From Oscarella lobularis (Eukaryota > Porifera > Homoscleromorpha > Homosclerophorida > Oscarellidae): a stretch of DNA of 64,000 nt. The notes under the pieces were generated by a model. The model worked only from the letters and a program-made list of their open reading frames with translations. It did no database searches and had not been told where the DNA came from. The stretch is from contig NC_089184.1 of the NCBI RefSeq assembly GCF_947507565.1, positions 1,426,001 through 1,490,000 of the forward strand, in the 5' to 3' direction. Shown here piece by piece: positions 37,313 to 49,614 of this stretch (within the stretch, counting starts at the first letter, position 1; the number at the start of each line of letters is the position of its first letter). The position numbers and the translations under genes were made by a program.

Positions 37313-39405
37313 CTAGATGATGCCTGCTGGTGTCGTCGCTGTCGTCTCTTCTCTCTTCTCTCTCTTCGTGAGGTTTGCTATAGCGAGGGCAATAAATTCC
37401 AGCAGTTCGCTCAGCGACACGATTGATAAGCCAAGCCAGAGTCCCATCTGTCCTCCAATGTCGCTCAATAGTTGAGAAGACTAGGCGGACGGGAACGAAA
37501 ACGAATTGACCGTGTCCTGTTCATCTATTAATACTAACCTCGTAGGCTTTCGTTTGAGCTATTCGCTGATAGTTGAGCTCTTCATAATAGACGCTGATTC
37601 TAGCGAAATTATTCCTATAGGCCACAAATAAAAACGTAGCTTCAAAAAGAGCGAGCGGAGCGCACTCAAAAGCCGTTCCGCTTTTCTTAGTGATACTCTT
37701 ATTGAGTCTCTCCATTCTCTCTCGAAAGATTGCCTACGAAGAAATCGCCGCCGTCTCTCTGTATGCGGTTCATGCGCTCACCTCGTGATTGACTGATGGC
37801 CAGGTTGAAGCTGATACGGTTGTACTATACATCCGATCTCTAAAAGAATAGAATCATCCCGTTTTCCTTATGCCTAGCAAGGTTGGACTTACACGCAAGC
37901 TTGGGGACAATTACAAGAAAACTTTTCCAGCCTATACATCTCGTAAACGTCATCTACACATTGTCCTAAAAGAAACAAAGGCTTACAAAAACATTCGTTA
38001 GTGTGTACTCGGATCACCTTCCGTTTCGTTCACCGCTTTACTCTCGCAAACCCGACCGTTCAGAGGAAATTCGTAGGCCGTACATCCACACCTCTCCTTC
38101 ACCGCCTTGGCCAAACAAGACTTATAGCATACCTGAATAAAATCGCCTCTGTCATCATCATCACATCGTTTTTTCTCTATACCACTGCTGAGTATTCCAT
38201 TGGCCCGTGCAAGTCGTCATAGATCGACGTCAGTCCATTGCCGCTGGAACAATTTCCCCACGGGTGTTGAAGCCGAATGACTTCGACGAGCTTGACGCCA
38301 ACGCTCGAAGCGAATCCCGGCGCAACGTCTACGCCTTCCTCTTCAGGAAACGGAACGGATTGCTGAGAATGAACGAGAAGGCGAACACCGGCTTTCGACG
38401 ACACCGTGCCTATATACTCTTCTTGTTCAAGATACAAACTCAATTGGAGACCTGCAAAACGAAGGATACAAAGTGAAGACAATGGGAACGTCTATCTACC
38501 GTATTCAGCGCCAGGTCTAGACGTTCTCAGAATAGGCAACTTCTTGTGTTGACTATCTCGTCCGGAATTAAAGGTAAAGCAATTTCCGTACTTGTGATTT
38601 TGAAAGGTCACAAAGTGACTAATGCATGATATATATCTATCCATCTCCCAGCGTCACAAGACTCGTCTCACCTGCGATTGCACGGCTGACCTTTCCAGGT
38701 GCACTCTAACAAAAAGTCATCCAGCTGATGACCCAAAAGCCTGTACTCCTCAAAGGTCGGATGGAGATACTTCAGATTATTAGTTATCGCCTTTTCACTG
38801 ACGTATTTCGCCGAAAAGACCGTATCGAGCGCCAGTAGAAATTTCTCGTATATATCCAAGTACTGAGGCCCAAGACGATCGGCGGCATCGACGTTTCCTT
38901 GATCGTCCTCAAAGTCGACGACGTCATCAGCGGAACCTTCACTTGACGAACTAGAATTCAATTTTCCGCTGCCGCCGTCGTCGCTGCTTTCGCGAACGAA
39001 TCCGGTGAACGTGGCGAGCGTGGGTCCGTCGTTTTCGAGCAATTCGAATCGCGTGTTCCGAATCATCGAATTGCGCACCGAATTCAAATTGCAGATGGTG
39101 ACGCTCGGAAAGTCGAGCGTCTTGCTGAAATTGTAGTCGATGTGCACGTTGACCGGATAGTCGAAGTAGCGACGGATGAGCGTCGCCAATTGGACGACGG
39201 TGACGACGAGAGCGCCGAGGCAGACGAACGCCCACATGACGCGCAAACCGAGCGGTTTCGATCGATCGGCAATTTTGGGAAGGCCGTCGATCGCCGAATT
39301 GCGAAAGAAACTCGCCGTCCACGAGGACGGAGACGAGGAAGAGAGCGCGCCGAGCGAGACGGAATCGACGACATAGGGGTATTTTTCCTTCTTGTGGAAA
39401 CTCAT
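37313..39405 (-). CDS. DEG/ENaC (ASIC-like) sodium channel subunit
   Basis: A trimeric cation channel subunit with two membrane helices and a large extracellular domain. The start (39405; an alternative in-frame Met at 39420) gives a short cytoplasmic N-terminus. TM1 is VMWAFVCLGALVVTVVQLAT, followed by the post-TM1 block YPVNVHIDYNFSKTLDFPSV and TICNLN. The extracellular part has ECTWKGQPC, then NCFTFNSG, the cysteine-rich CYKSCLAKAVKERCGCTAYE, and CVDDVYEMYRLEKFSCNCPQ. Pre-TM2 and TM2 read LLSDIGGQMGLWLGLSIVSL with the selectivity-filter GLS (G-x-S). The tail is short and basic, stop at 37313. An Asp/Ser-rich insertion (DDVVDFEDDQGN) lies in the extracellular finger. Whether it is gated by protons, peptides or force cannot be read from sequence. 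Confidence 0.9.
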
Positions 39406-39607
39406 CTTTCGAGAGCGCAATGAAGAGAGCGGACACTTGCCGGAGCTTTTTCTACAGACTCGATGACGATGTCAGTACAGATGGTCACTCACCTGCGCAG
39501 ATTGAGAAGGCAATTGCGTACGCAAAAACGAATGCCCGACCATCACACCTCCATTGACAAAAAAGACATAAGGTATACATCATCATCATCATCATCACTG
39601 TCATCAT

Positions 39608-41880
39608 TTAAAGATCTTCCTTCTTTTTCTTCTTTTTCTTCTTCTCGCCGCCTTCAATCACAGGCGGATGCGTTGCCTCTTTCTTCAGAAAGCTGATAAA
39701 GTCGGACACTTCTCGTCCACCCTAAAAAAAGTGGACGACGTATCAGAAAGGGAGATAAAGAAGCTGATACTGGGATCTGACCTCGTATTTTTTCGGGTTC
39801 TCTTTATTACCCATGGGAGCCCAATAAAGAGTCGGAAACCTGAAACAATACAGCAGTAGAAAAAGTTGACGTCACTCCACGACTCATTCCCTTACCCTTG
39901 TACACCATAGCTAGAAGGACTGTCATTTGCTGTGGCATCCATTTTAGCAATGACAATATTAGGATCACTTTTTAACTAGAATCGCACAATTGACTACGTG
40001 CTCTTATCCAAAATCAAACCCACATTACCTTTTCTCCTAATTCGTTGTACTTGGGCTCGAGGCTCTTGCAGTGACCGCACCACGGCGCATAAAATTCGAT
40101 CAGAACATCTTTCGTCTTGTCCTTAACGATTTCATCAAACGTTTTCCCTACTACGACCTAGTCCATTAATTAACAGAAATTAATCGAATAACGCCGGGGA
40201 GACTCTTATTCAATGTCCGACCTTGACTGGACCGTCGTTGGATTCAGGAACTGGCTCCGACTTCACATAGGAAACGAGGCCATCGTCCAAAAACGTTTCA
40301 ACGAAAGTCTTGAACGTCCCCACGCTTTATAGAACAAACTCAATAACACAAACTAATCGATTCAATAAAAGATCTGACCTGAATTTCTCTTCCATTCGAT
40401 ACTTGGCTCCTCCTCTTCCTCGTATGCCCACGACCACATCCTCATTCGATTCTGCTAATCCAAACTCTTGCAGCTCTCTGCTGTAGTCCGATTTCTGTGC
40501 AATAGCAAATGAGATTTTCTTTCCCTTGAATTCCTTCGCCACTTTCAAGACGCTAAAAAATTCGCGTGCTTAACAATGTGAATATATTTCATCTGATAAT
40601 CATTGCTACCGATTTCGCCAATAATTCGTTCCTAAACAGAACGCAATCACGTCGCTGAAACGCATAGAATAGTATTACACTTACCGCTCGGATTCTTTAC
40701 GTAATCAACATCATAATATACGACAACGAGAGGCATGAAAACGGAATAGAGAGCTTCGTTATCTTTTGTCATGTGACCCACGAGACCAGCACTGAGAAGA
40801 GATTCGCATTTGGGTTAATTGAAAAAAAACACGGCTGAAAAAAAACTTACAAATTTTTTTTCAGCCACTCTTCAAAGCTTGGTGCATCTTCTTTTCCTGG
40901 ATAACGAATTTTGGGATCATCCAATTTAGAATGAAGCCTTGGCGGTTGAAAAACGACAATAGCACTAAAGGCCAATCAATTAGTTAGACGAACGTAAGCT
41001 CTAGTCATCAAAGAGGTATTTTGTGCACCTTCTGTAGTCATACTCGTCCAACACCTCCGCAGCAGTGGAATAGGCAAAGCGAAACGACTCCCTGAGCTTG
41101 TCAGCAGTCTTCATAAAAGCCTTGTGAAGATCGTCTTCCTGAGCAAAGAAGCCTAAGAAAAAAGTGACGTCAGAAAAACAGGAATAAATTAACTTAGTGG
41201 GATACCCCTTACCCACTACAGATACGTCAAAGTTGTCGATGAATTTTTTCATGTCTTCGACCGCTGTCATTTCTTCGGAAGGAAAAATGTCACGATGTTG
41301 TTACTCTTGTGTCAGTGCGTATCTCTTTGTTACCTTTCGCACTCGGTCCCACCTGTTTCTGCATGTATTTGACGATTCCATCTAGATAACCAGATGAAAA
41401 ATTCCATCTCTTAGTTACGTCGTCCTCTGACCTTTTTCGCGCGGACCCTTGTAATCGGCACTCATTTCGCCGTTTCGGAAGATTTTCAGGGTTGGATAGC
41501 CGCTGACGCCGTATTTTCCGCACGATTCCTTGCCTCCTTCGATGCAATCGACCTGCGACGACGCGATGCCAACGTGCAACGATACGCGACTGCTAAGAAA
41601 CCTTTGCTAGAGAAACGGGAGGATCGTTGTCTTTTAGAATCGTCGCCGCTGCTTCGTATTCCGGCGCCAGACGCTTGCAATGACCGCACCTGGAGACGAG
41701 TAGTTAGGTGGCAAATCGCTTCGGGCTCTTGTTTCCTCACCATGGAGCGAAAAATTCTACCAAAATGATATCGTGTTCGGCTACGCGAGTGGCGAAGTCG
41801 CTGTCGGTGAGTTCCAACACGTCGCTGGCGCGTGCCAAGCACGCCAAGCAGAGAAGAAGGAGAGCGGAGCCGAGAACCAT
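39608..41880 (-). CDS. PDIA3: Protein disulfide isomerase PDIA3 (ERp57)
   Basis: An ER thiol oxidoreductase that works with calnexin and calreticulin on glycoproteins. A signal peptide is present ([18 protein letters not shown], start 41880). The a domain has [20 protein letters not shown] and [20 protein letters not shown]. The b and b' domains include [16 protein letters not shown] and [11 protein letters not shown]...[11 protein letters not shown]. The a' domain has [20 protein letters not shown] and [10 protein letters not shown]. The C-terminus is a lysine run ending KKEDL, matching the ERp57 retention signal type (QEDL) and not KDEL. Both CGHC sites are intact. About twelve introns of 50-90 bp. 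The architecture a-b-b'-a' and the length fit the family. Confidence 0.94.
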
Positions 41881-42019
41881 GCTTACTGGAGTTGTCGTGG
41901 TAAACGCTGATTCGTTCCTTGCGACGAGTCCCGTACTCCACGTGGAAGGCACGCCTACTTCATTTATACTTCTCAAAATACATCATCCTAAAACTTTCAT
42001 TTGTGCACACATAAATCAA

Positions 42020-45000
42020 TTATTCTTTGTACGGATTAAATGACGGTACGCTCTTTTCGGGACTGAAGGTCATCATCTCCGACGCCGTACTGCTATCTGT
42101 GGGACTGCTCGAACTCTCCGGAACTTCGGTCAGAGGAGCAAGTGAAGACGTTGAAGGCACTTCGATTCGAGATCGTTTTGCAGGTCGTAGAGATATGCCG
42201 CCGTTGTCGTTTTTCTTATCGTACGCGACAGCCTGTTCCTGTTGACTGTCACCAACAGACGATTTCTTCAGCTTTCGAATTTGAAAAAGTTTTATCCCAC
42301 CAATGGTAGCTATAATTCCGAGTAGTACTGCACCAGCCAGACTGCACACCAACTGAGCGACGCTTAGCGCGACGCCTTTCTCGTCGCTTTTCGATTCCCC
42401 GACTACATTAGGATCAATATAATCGATTTCTAGCTGCCAGTGACAAGTAGTCGTTCTGCCATTGGCGAACTTCGTCACGCAGCTGTATTCTCCCTCGTCC
42501 TCGAAACCAATTTGACTTATATTCAACTGTTCGCTGATTAGGTCGTTGCTAAGTTGACCGCCGTTTTTGCGCCAAGTAATCGCTACGACGTTAGCAATAC
42601 CGGTGGAAACGTTACACGTAAACAAAACGCCTGATCCTTTAGGCAGATACGATGAAGGAGGACACTGAACATCCAGTTCTAAATAGAAAACTATCCAGAG
42701 CTGCCGCAACAGAACAGACTATTCTGCTAACCTTGAACATTGAGCGAGAAGGAGACCTGTTCCAATCCCAAGGGGCTAGCTGCAACGCACGTGTATTCAC
42801 CCGAATCTTCTTTACGCAAATCGCTAAGATAGAGGGATCTCGCCGAAGTGTCGACAGGGTCGATCCTTTGACCACGTTTGAACCAGGTCACCTGCGGTTT
42901 CGGTTCACCGTCTACGTTCACTTTGAGCTGCGTTGTCTGGCCGATTCCAACCGAAATGGACAAAGGGCTCGCAGGCGTAAGCGTAGGAGGAACTGTAGAT
43001 GTAAAGACTGAGAGAACAGAGAACGAACACACAGAAAATGATCTTACCTAAAATGATGACGTTGATGAGAGCCGTCAAAGATGAGCCACGCGACGTAAAA
43101 CGAGCGCATTGATACAGGCCAGCATCAATTGATCTGACAGCCGTCAACGTGAGATTATCACTGGTAGACTCCAATTGACGACCGTCTTTAGTCCACGATA
43201 TCGAAGAAGAGTTATCTGCATGTAGAGGACACTGCAGCACAACAAAATGACCCAACCTGGCAGCAATCATTTCAACGCTCGCGTTTCCTCTCGTATCTAT
43301 ATTACGCAATAATAACATTGCGTTCTCCTAATTAGGAGTTATTGACTTGCCGCTATAGAGACTGCCATAGACAGTCGCAATGCCGACGTCATTGACGGCG
43401 CTGCATTCGTAGACGCCCTCGTCGCGCTTCTCGGCCCCGCGCGAGAGAACGAGAGAGCCCGTGTTCGAGACATATATTCCCCTTTGAGGATTCGTAGTCA
43501 AACGCTTTCCGTCTTTGTGCCAGTGAATGGCTGGAGAAGGATAGCCACTAGCGGAACAAGGCAAGACGACTGAATGACCAAGGGAGCCAAACGCCACAAC
43601 AGGCGGTTGAACAATTACGAACGGTTTGACTAAAAAAAATTCGATTTTCCCAAAAAACCTTTCTATTCCACGTAACTAACCCGTAATTTCCACCTCCATA
43701 GACGCATTGCCGAGACTGTTATGCGCCGTGCACGAGTAAAGGCCGCCGTCAGAAGCACCCAATATCGTCACGGTCAAATTTGCCGTCGTATGACCAGGTA
43801 GGATGTGGCCATTCCTAAACCACCAATAGGTAGGAGTGGGTTGTCCGCTTGAAAGGCAATCGACGAAGAACGCATCGTTTAGGCTTAGAGAAACGGTTTT
43901 TGGAGACTGCTTCAACAGGCGAGGTTTTTCTTTGAGAAGAAAGATCGAGTGTGAGAGACGAGCGCACCAAACCACAAATCCTACATTACCAGATGAAAGA
44001 AAGCGGGTGCAAATTGTGCTATTCTGAGTCCAAAGACTACGTAGAGACTTTGTTGAGCAAGACCCAATATTGCTATCATTATACATATAGACCATACCTT
44101 GATGGGCAGGAGCGTTGCATTGTACAGCGGCCGCTTTCCGTGCCAGGACACCAGCCACACTGAGGATCGTGGTGACTGACTAAACATTGGCTAAACCACA
44201 GACGACTGATTGACTGCGTGCAAAGACGTTTCATTGTTTACTTGCAATCGTGTGAGTAGGCGTCACACGTTGTGATAGGGACGCGTACAAGAAGCGCTTC
44301 AGAGCCAAGAAAAAGGACGTTCTATAGGAAGCCAAAAGGCAAATCGATTGATTTTCCAAAAGAAACAGCAATTTTACTTGTTCCACGTTCATTTTCATGT
44401 CTAAAATAGGATTTTGTGGCAAAGCGTTCTACGCAGAAAAGAACAGTTAGTATGATCATAGATTTGGTTTTGCGTCATACAAGGGGAATTGCTTGCAACG
44501 AATACAGCTGAGTCAGGGTAAATTCACTTCCATCGTCTGACAAGGTAAGAAAATGTTTTTCTACGGTTCCCGATTCTAAACAGCAGCCAAACGAATTGCA
44601 TTCTCCTGCCCCCGCCCTCAAGAAAAACACACCGGTTGCAATAAAAAAGAGATGGCGGTGACGATCAAAGGAGTTGGCAGCGATAGCGCGAAACCTTGGG
44701 AGGTCATGTGCGTCATTGGAAAATAGGTCTCTGTATGTAGCACAACAAACCGAATTCCAGACTTGATGAGTATGGGAGTATCAGTCATTTGTTCAACTGA
44801 TTCTGCGGTCTCGATGTAGGGCGCGGCTTCATACTCATTCCGACCGCACTGAAGGCAAAAACGACTTTGAAGCATGTAACGCACTGTAGTAGAGGAAGAG
44901 TGAATTACCAAGTTGTCAAACTTTGTGAAGTCGCTTCTGTCCTGCGAAGAGACGTAATTCCTTTCAAAAATATCCATCGCATCTCTCTGCATATATCCAT

Positions 45001-47014
45001 CAAAGCCAAACACGCAGACGACCCCAGCCGCGGGGCCATTCCTGAAAAAGCATGATTTAGGCACACATTCCAAAGGACTTCTTATCTATTTTACGCAGGA
45101 GGCTGAAACGTGGCGAAAATCCAACGACGACCGTCCCTCTCGACGACGCTAACACTCGTGAGGTACTCGTAATCGTACAGCAGGATTTCGTAGTTGCCCG
45201 GTTGACGGCACTTGAAGGAAGTCCTGACAAACGTGACCCATTCGCTAGGATAAATGTGCTGTCCACCGGGGTCATTCTATGAACAGAGAGTCCATGCTTG
45301 TACGGTAGTAATTCACGCTTTGACTCGCCTGGCACACTCTGCCTATTCTAGACGTATGAGCCTAAAAGAGAAGAGAGTAGACGTGCAACTACAAGAATGG
45401 CCTTCAACTCTCTCCTTACCCTTTTTCCATCGCCGCTTACAACCAGATCACGATAGAAGAAGTAAACGTAATTTCCAATGGTGAAGCTGCTAACAAATTC
45501 AGGTGCTAAACACGCACGACTCGTCGTATCGAAATATAAGCTTCTTCTCGACGTACCGGACATAAATCTCGAGTTAGAATCGATATTCAATGACACCATG
45601 TTGCCCATATCGCGAGTTAGCTTGTGCCTCAACGAACCCACAAAGCCACTGAAGACAGCCGAAGAATTCGCTAGAAGGAAATAGCCCCAAGGGCAATTAC
45701 TGACGGGCAAACGACGTTTGCTACTGGGAAGCCTCTCATTCGACACCAGAATGATACCCCAGTAGTGGTGGTGGGTGACGCAGCGTCAGGTGCAAATGAA
45801 AGGCTCTCTCCCCTCCCCGTTTCTTACGTGGCAACTGCACGGTCACAGCAGATCCAGGAACATCTGGGCAAATCCGCGAAGCATCGTCTATAATCTCTTC
45901 GACGTGACTAATGTTGCTCAACTTGGGAAAAGAGTGGAAGTTCATTAAATTAAGATTTAGTTGCAAAAAGTACTGTTGTAAAATTTTACCTTTCTATAGT
46001 GGCACATAGGTTTCTTAGCATTGGTACCGCACGTGAACAATCGACCTTCTCTAGACCCTACGACACGAACGAAATTCTGGCAATTCTCCTACACAACCAC
46101 ACAGTTACACAAGAACCCAAACGACAAATCCGGGCCCGACTCGCCTGCATAATCCCGGACTGGCGGCAGTAGCCCTCGAAGCGGTCGTCCGGTTCAAAGG
46201 TAACCTATTTGAGCAAACTCAATCAACGACGACGCAAAGCATCTTCCAAAACGCTCGCACCCGTTCTCTAAGATTGAAGTCGTAATCGAACGAGTAGAGT
46301 CGATTCCTTTAGGGGAAGCGTAATGACTTGAAATGACGTTTTCGCGAAACGCCGTACCTTCCTCCAACAATCAACAGGCTTTCCGTCGGCTCGATAAACA
46401 GTGTTCCTAGATCGCCCCCGTCGAACGCGTTCGAGCGGTCGCATCGCAACCGCTTGACGCCCGTTTGAATATCTAGAGCGATCAGAGGAAACCGATGACG
46501 AATAGGGATTCGCGGATTTGAGCCGCGAAGGCATGCAGTGATGACGCTTCCCCCTCCCTTCGACAAAAAAAAATGAAAGCGCGCGCGCGCAACAGCGATT
46601 TTCTTCCCACACTTTGAGAGAAAAACGACCAGGGGGGTACTGGATAAGCACGTGCAGTCGCACGCGGCCCTCCCTCCCCGGCGAGAGCGACTTCCGGCTC
46701 AGCGGGGAGAGAGTCTGGAAACGAACGAGGGAGGGTAGGGCGCGTCACTAAACTAAACACACAGCTTTTTATGCAGTTGCGACGCCTGTGCGCAAAAAAA
46801 GAGAGACAAAAATTCGACGTTCGCTCTTTCGCCGCGACAGTGTTGCCACACTCACGAGTGCGACGAGACCGCGCCCTCGTCGTATTGATCGAATACGGAT
46901 TCGTAGTCGATCGTGACGCGCTTACGTACCGACTGTTGGGCCGTTGCAGTCCGGATTTGACTCGAAAACGATCGTCGCCGCACTCGAAACGAGCGAGAGA
47001 AGAAGAAGAATCAT
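42020..47014 (-). CDS. Transmembrane semaphorin with sema, PSI and five Ig-like domains
   Basis: Semaphorins are guidance and adhesion ligands for plexins. A signal peptide is encoded at 47014 (MILLLLSLVSSAATIV-like). The sema domain follows: SLLIVGGRNRLYSFDYDFNL, NFVRVVGSREGRLFTCGTNA, EFVSSFTIGNYVYFFYRDLV and ATFQPPA. The PSI module (44092-44190) reads CLVSHHDPQCGWC...GRC. Five Ig-like domains follow: YWWFRNG...YSCTA; HWHKDGK...YECSA; SWTKDGR...YQCAR; TWFKRGQ...YTCVA (its B-strand Cys is replaced by Val); and TWRKNGG...YSCVT. One membrane helix (LVCSLAGAVLLGIIATIGG) precedes a ~90-residue Ser-rich cytoplasmic tail ending SFNPYKE. Canonical vertebrate semaphorins have at most one Ig domain. 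PSI-Ig linkage is inferred from frame and intron phase. Confidence 0.82.
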
Positions 47015-47295
47015 GATTGCCGTGTGACCGTTGTACGCGCTGTCTCTTCAAAAGGTGCCAAGTTGCCTAATGAGAAGCTAGAAGGTCCGCGAGAACCGAG
47101 GAAAAGCTTCTAACTTGCTTCGGAACGTTCGAGTGGGGCCCGTAGTAAAACGAATTCGGCTGCGGTCGCGACTGTTTCCGTAAATACGCCTAACCAGATG
47201 ACGCGTTCGATGACCAATGACGTTGCTCTAGCGCGAGTATAAGTGTTTCCCCGGTGACAGCTAATTGTATCCCGAAACCCGGATAGTAGTAAAAA
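47015..47295. promoter_or_regulatory. Divergent promoter region, semaphorin / CFAP141-like
   Basis: 281 bp between opposing start codons. I see no TATA-like element or other recognisable site. Confidence 0.35.
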
Positions 47296-47885
47296 ATGGC
47301 GATGACAACGTCCCTTCGCTTCGAATCGGACGCTCCTAACGCAACTGCATTGCGTCAGGCGTTGGGAAGGCAAACGCAACGCATAAAGGTCCGACATAAT
47401 GCGTCAAATCGACGCGAGTCGTAGAAATCGCATTCTCTTCAACAGAACGACGAAATCATGGAACAGCGAGACAGAACTGTCAAAGAGTAACGCCTAAAAT
47501 TCTTTCAAAAGCCGCACGAAAGCATGCAAAACATTTTAGAGACCTGAAATCGACGCTGGTCGCTCATTGGCGAGACACGATGGACGAAGTAAGTCACCTT
47601 CAAGTCGCTAGACTTAGACACGCTCAATCGCACTATGAAACAGTCTGCAGCAAGACGACGTCTCAGGAGAGAGCGCGAGGAGGTTTCCGAAGAGCTGGCA
47701 CTGACAAACAAAGAACTATTAGCAGTAAAAAGAGACTCGATGTGATGGGGGGGAGAGCATTGCACTGAGTACAATATCAACAGGTGAGAAGAGCTCAAAT
47801 GAAACGACTCCTAGCCGAAGATCGACAGAAGTACGAACGCGAATTCGATGCAAGAGGCTTGACGTTCTATCAACAGCGGATCTAA
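47296..47885 (+). CDS. CFAP141: CFAP141 (C1orf189)-like ciliary protein
   Basis: CFAP141 is a microtubule inner protein of axonemal doublets. The last exons match it well: EEVSEELALTNKELLA joins VRRAQMKRLLAEDRQKYERE and the end FDARGLTFYQQRI, parallel to ELALAKKQLLMVRQ and ELNQMGKAFYVERF in human. The likely exons are 47296-47391 (MAMTTSLRFESD), about 47442-47486, 47540-47588 (DLKSTLVAHWRDTMDE), 47605-47724 and 47784-47885. The join between the third and fourth requires removing only 16 nt (47589-47604, starting gtaagt, ending caag). Otherwise the frame breaks. This may be a sequence error, a frameshift, or an ultra-short intron. The first exon is tentative. Confidence 0.65.
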
Positions 47886-48234
47886 ACTAGACAGGGCGCG
47901 GAAGTCTGAACGATGTGTACAGGGAGGTCTTCCTCATTCATAATACATTTATTGGCAGCGGCGGCCGCGCGTTCGTGCACACGACGCATGCATGCACGCA
48001 TCGCGACTGCACCACATCCCATATACATTTCCATTCCCCGAGGTAGGTATCTCATACATAATTTATTAACCGATCGACCGCCGCCACACAACATGTTTGT
48101 CGTTCGCTTGTTGTCCTTTTTGTTATCGATTCATTGACAATGGGGCGAAGACCTCCCCAGAATAAAGAAGGTATGTTCATATCGTTATTAAATTTATCCG
48201 TTTCTATTCTAGACGCTAATATTCTGGATGACGA
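47886..48234. other. Convergent intergenic region
   Basis: 349 bp between the 3' ends of the CFAP141-like and UPF0449-like genes. Nothing coding is supported. Confidence 0.5.
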
Positions 48235-48766
48235 TCATTTTTGTCTTTCACTGTCTAGTTTCGTTTTTAATTTCTGCTTGGCTTCTGCGAGCCTTTTCTC
48301 TACTTCGTCGAGTTTAGTCGATTTTTCGCTGAGTTCACGTTTGGCCGCGACGTATTTCTTGGCTCTTTGATATGCATCTTCGACGTCTTGCCGCAGTGCG
48401 GCACCAGAGTCGTCATCTCTGTCCTCCTCTTTTCCCAAAGTAGGTACGAAGCCTTTCATCAAAGGGTACATGTATCGTATCATCAAGTTGGCAAGCAACG
48501 GTGAACCCCCCCAAAAACACGGCGTCTCTCTAATCACTCAGTTTACATTACACGCAATCTCAAAGCTAATTACGATGCCACCCCTACTATCCCGATGCAA
48601 GTGCGCCTAGTAACCTTTCTAACTTCCTACTTGGCCGATACGAGGCCTCACGGACGCTTGGCTCACCTATTCCTGCTCGCGAAAGCGTCTCTTCGCGGAA
48701 GAGAGGGTCGGCGATCGAGGCGGTGGCGAGATCTTCGAGAATTTGCTGTGTAGTTGGTAGGTCCAT
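48235..48766 (-). CDS. UPF0449 family (C19orf25-like) coiled-coil protein
   Basis: A small conserved protein of unknown function. Exon 1 (start 48766) reads MDLPTTQQILEDLATASIAD then PLFREETLSRAGIG. A donor after GGA ATA G (gtgagc) joins exon 2 in phase: FVPTLGKEEDRDDDSGAALR, then DVEDAYQRAKKYVAAKRELS and a charged coiled coil ending LDSERQK. The human protein has PPTVEQILEDV, DPVF and LYQQSRAYVAANQRL at corresponding places. Total about 115 residues, near the family length. An in-frame Met upstream (48823) exists, but the shorter start aligns better. It starts 156 bp from the divergent FAM89/LURAP-like gene. Confidence 0.75.
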
Positions 48767-48922
48767 TTTCTTGATCGACGAGCCCGTATTGTATACATCC
48801 CGTACTATCCGTAGCAGGTGCACGTGCTTCAGCCCGGAAGAAACGACATTCTGTTTGCAAGGCGCGATGACAGCTGCGTATGTGATCTTGACGTCATTGC
48901 AAACTCAGTTCAACAGAGAAGA

Positions 48923-49614
48923 ATGGACGAGTCTGAGCTCGACGGTACCATTGACGGCCTTCGAAAGCAACTGGTACTAAAAAATCAGAGCAGTGTCATA
49001 TAGGCAGTTCTCTCCTTTCGCTTTCGCTTACAAAATTTCATTAGGCCACAATGCGAGCTGAGGATAAAGAAATAAGTGACCGAATAATTCGTCTCAGCGA
49101 AAGTCTCGTTGAAGTTTCAGCCGCTTTCCGCAATCTTGAACTGGCAGCAGGAAACGAAAGCAAAGAACCTAGCGACGACTGTGACAACAAAGTTGCTACT
49201 GTCAGTGTCAGCCACGATCGACTATCAGTATCAACAGTAGCTACAATAAACAGTACGGACGACGGTTTCTCTTCCGACGACGCCGACGGTCTGTCGCCCG
49301 TTCCTACAACAACAACGGTGCCATTAGTAGATGGCGATGGCGTCGGCGGCACGGAAACAAAAACGTCCCCCGCTGTCACCCCCGCTGGCAGTCTCGCTTC
49401 CTACCAACTTCCTAGTAGAAGTAAGAGCGTCATGCAAATAAATTTGCCGACGCTGTCGCCGCGTCGTTGTCGGCGTCGTCTTTCTCAGCAGTCGCCGGGT
49501 AGCGCTCCGGCTACTGCCTATCGTTTTCGCTTCTTCAAGTTCGGGCTTCTCAAAAACATCCAGTCTCCTCACTCGCCCGAAGTGATACAGAACAACTACG
49601 CCGAGCCAATCTAA
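48923..49614 (+). CDS. FAM89/LURAP-type leucine-repeat adaptor-like protein
   Basis: Exon 1 (from 48923) reads MDESELDGTIDGLRKQL. After a ~75-bp intron comes ATMRAEDKEISDRIIRLSES and LVEVSAAFRNLELAAG. This amphipathic block matches the leucine-repeat core of FAM89A/B and LURAP1 (pattern LDxxxxxLRKxMxxLRxxD...LxxLxESIxE). In mammals these adaptors link MRCK kinases to myosin activators. The remainder is low-complexity Ser/Thr/Pro sequence without a domain, ending IQNNYAEPI. About 205 residues. The match covers only ~45 residues, so the call is family-level. Both proteins are expected in the cytoplasm. Confidence 0.6.
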
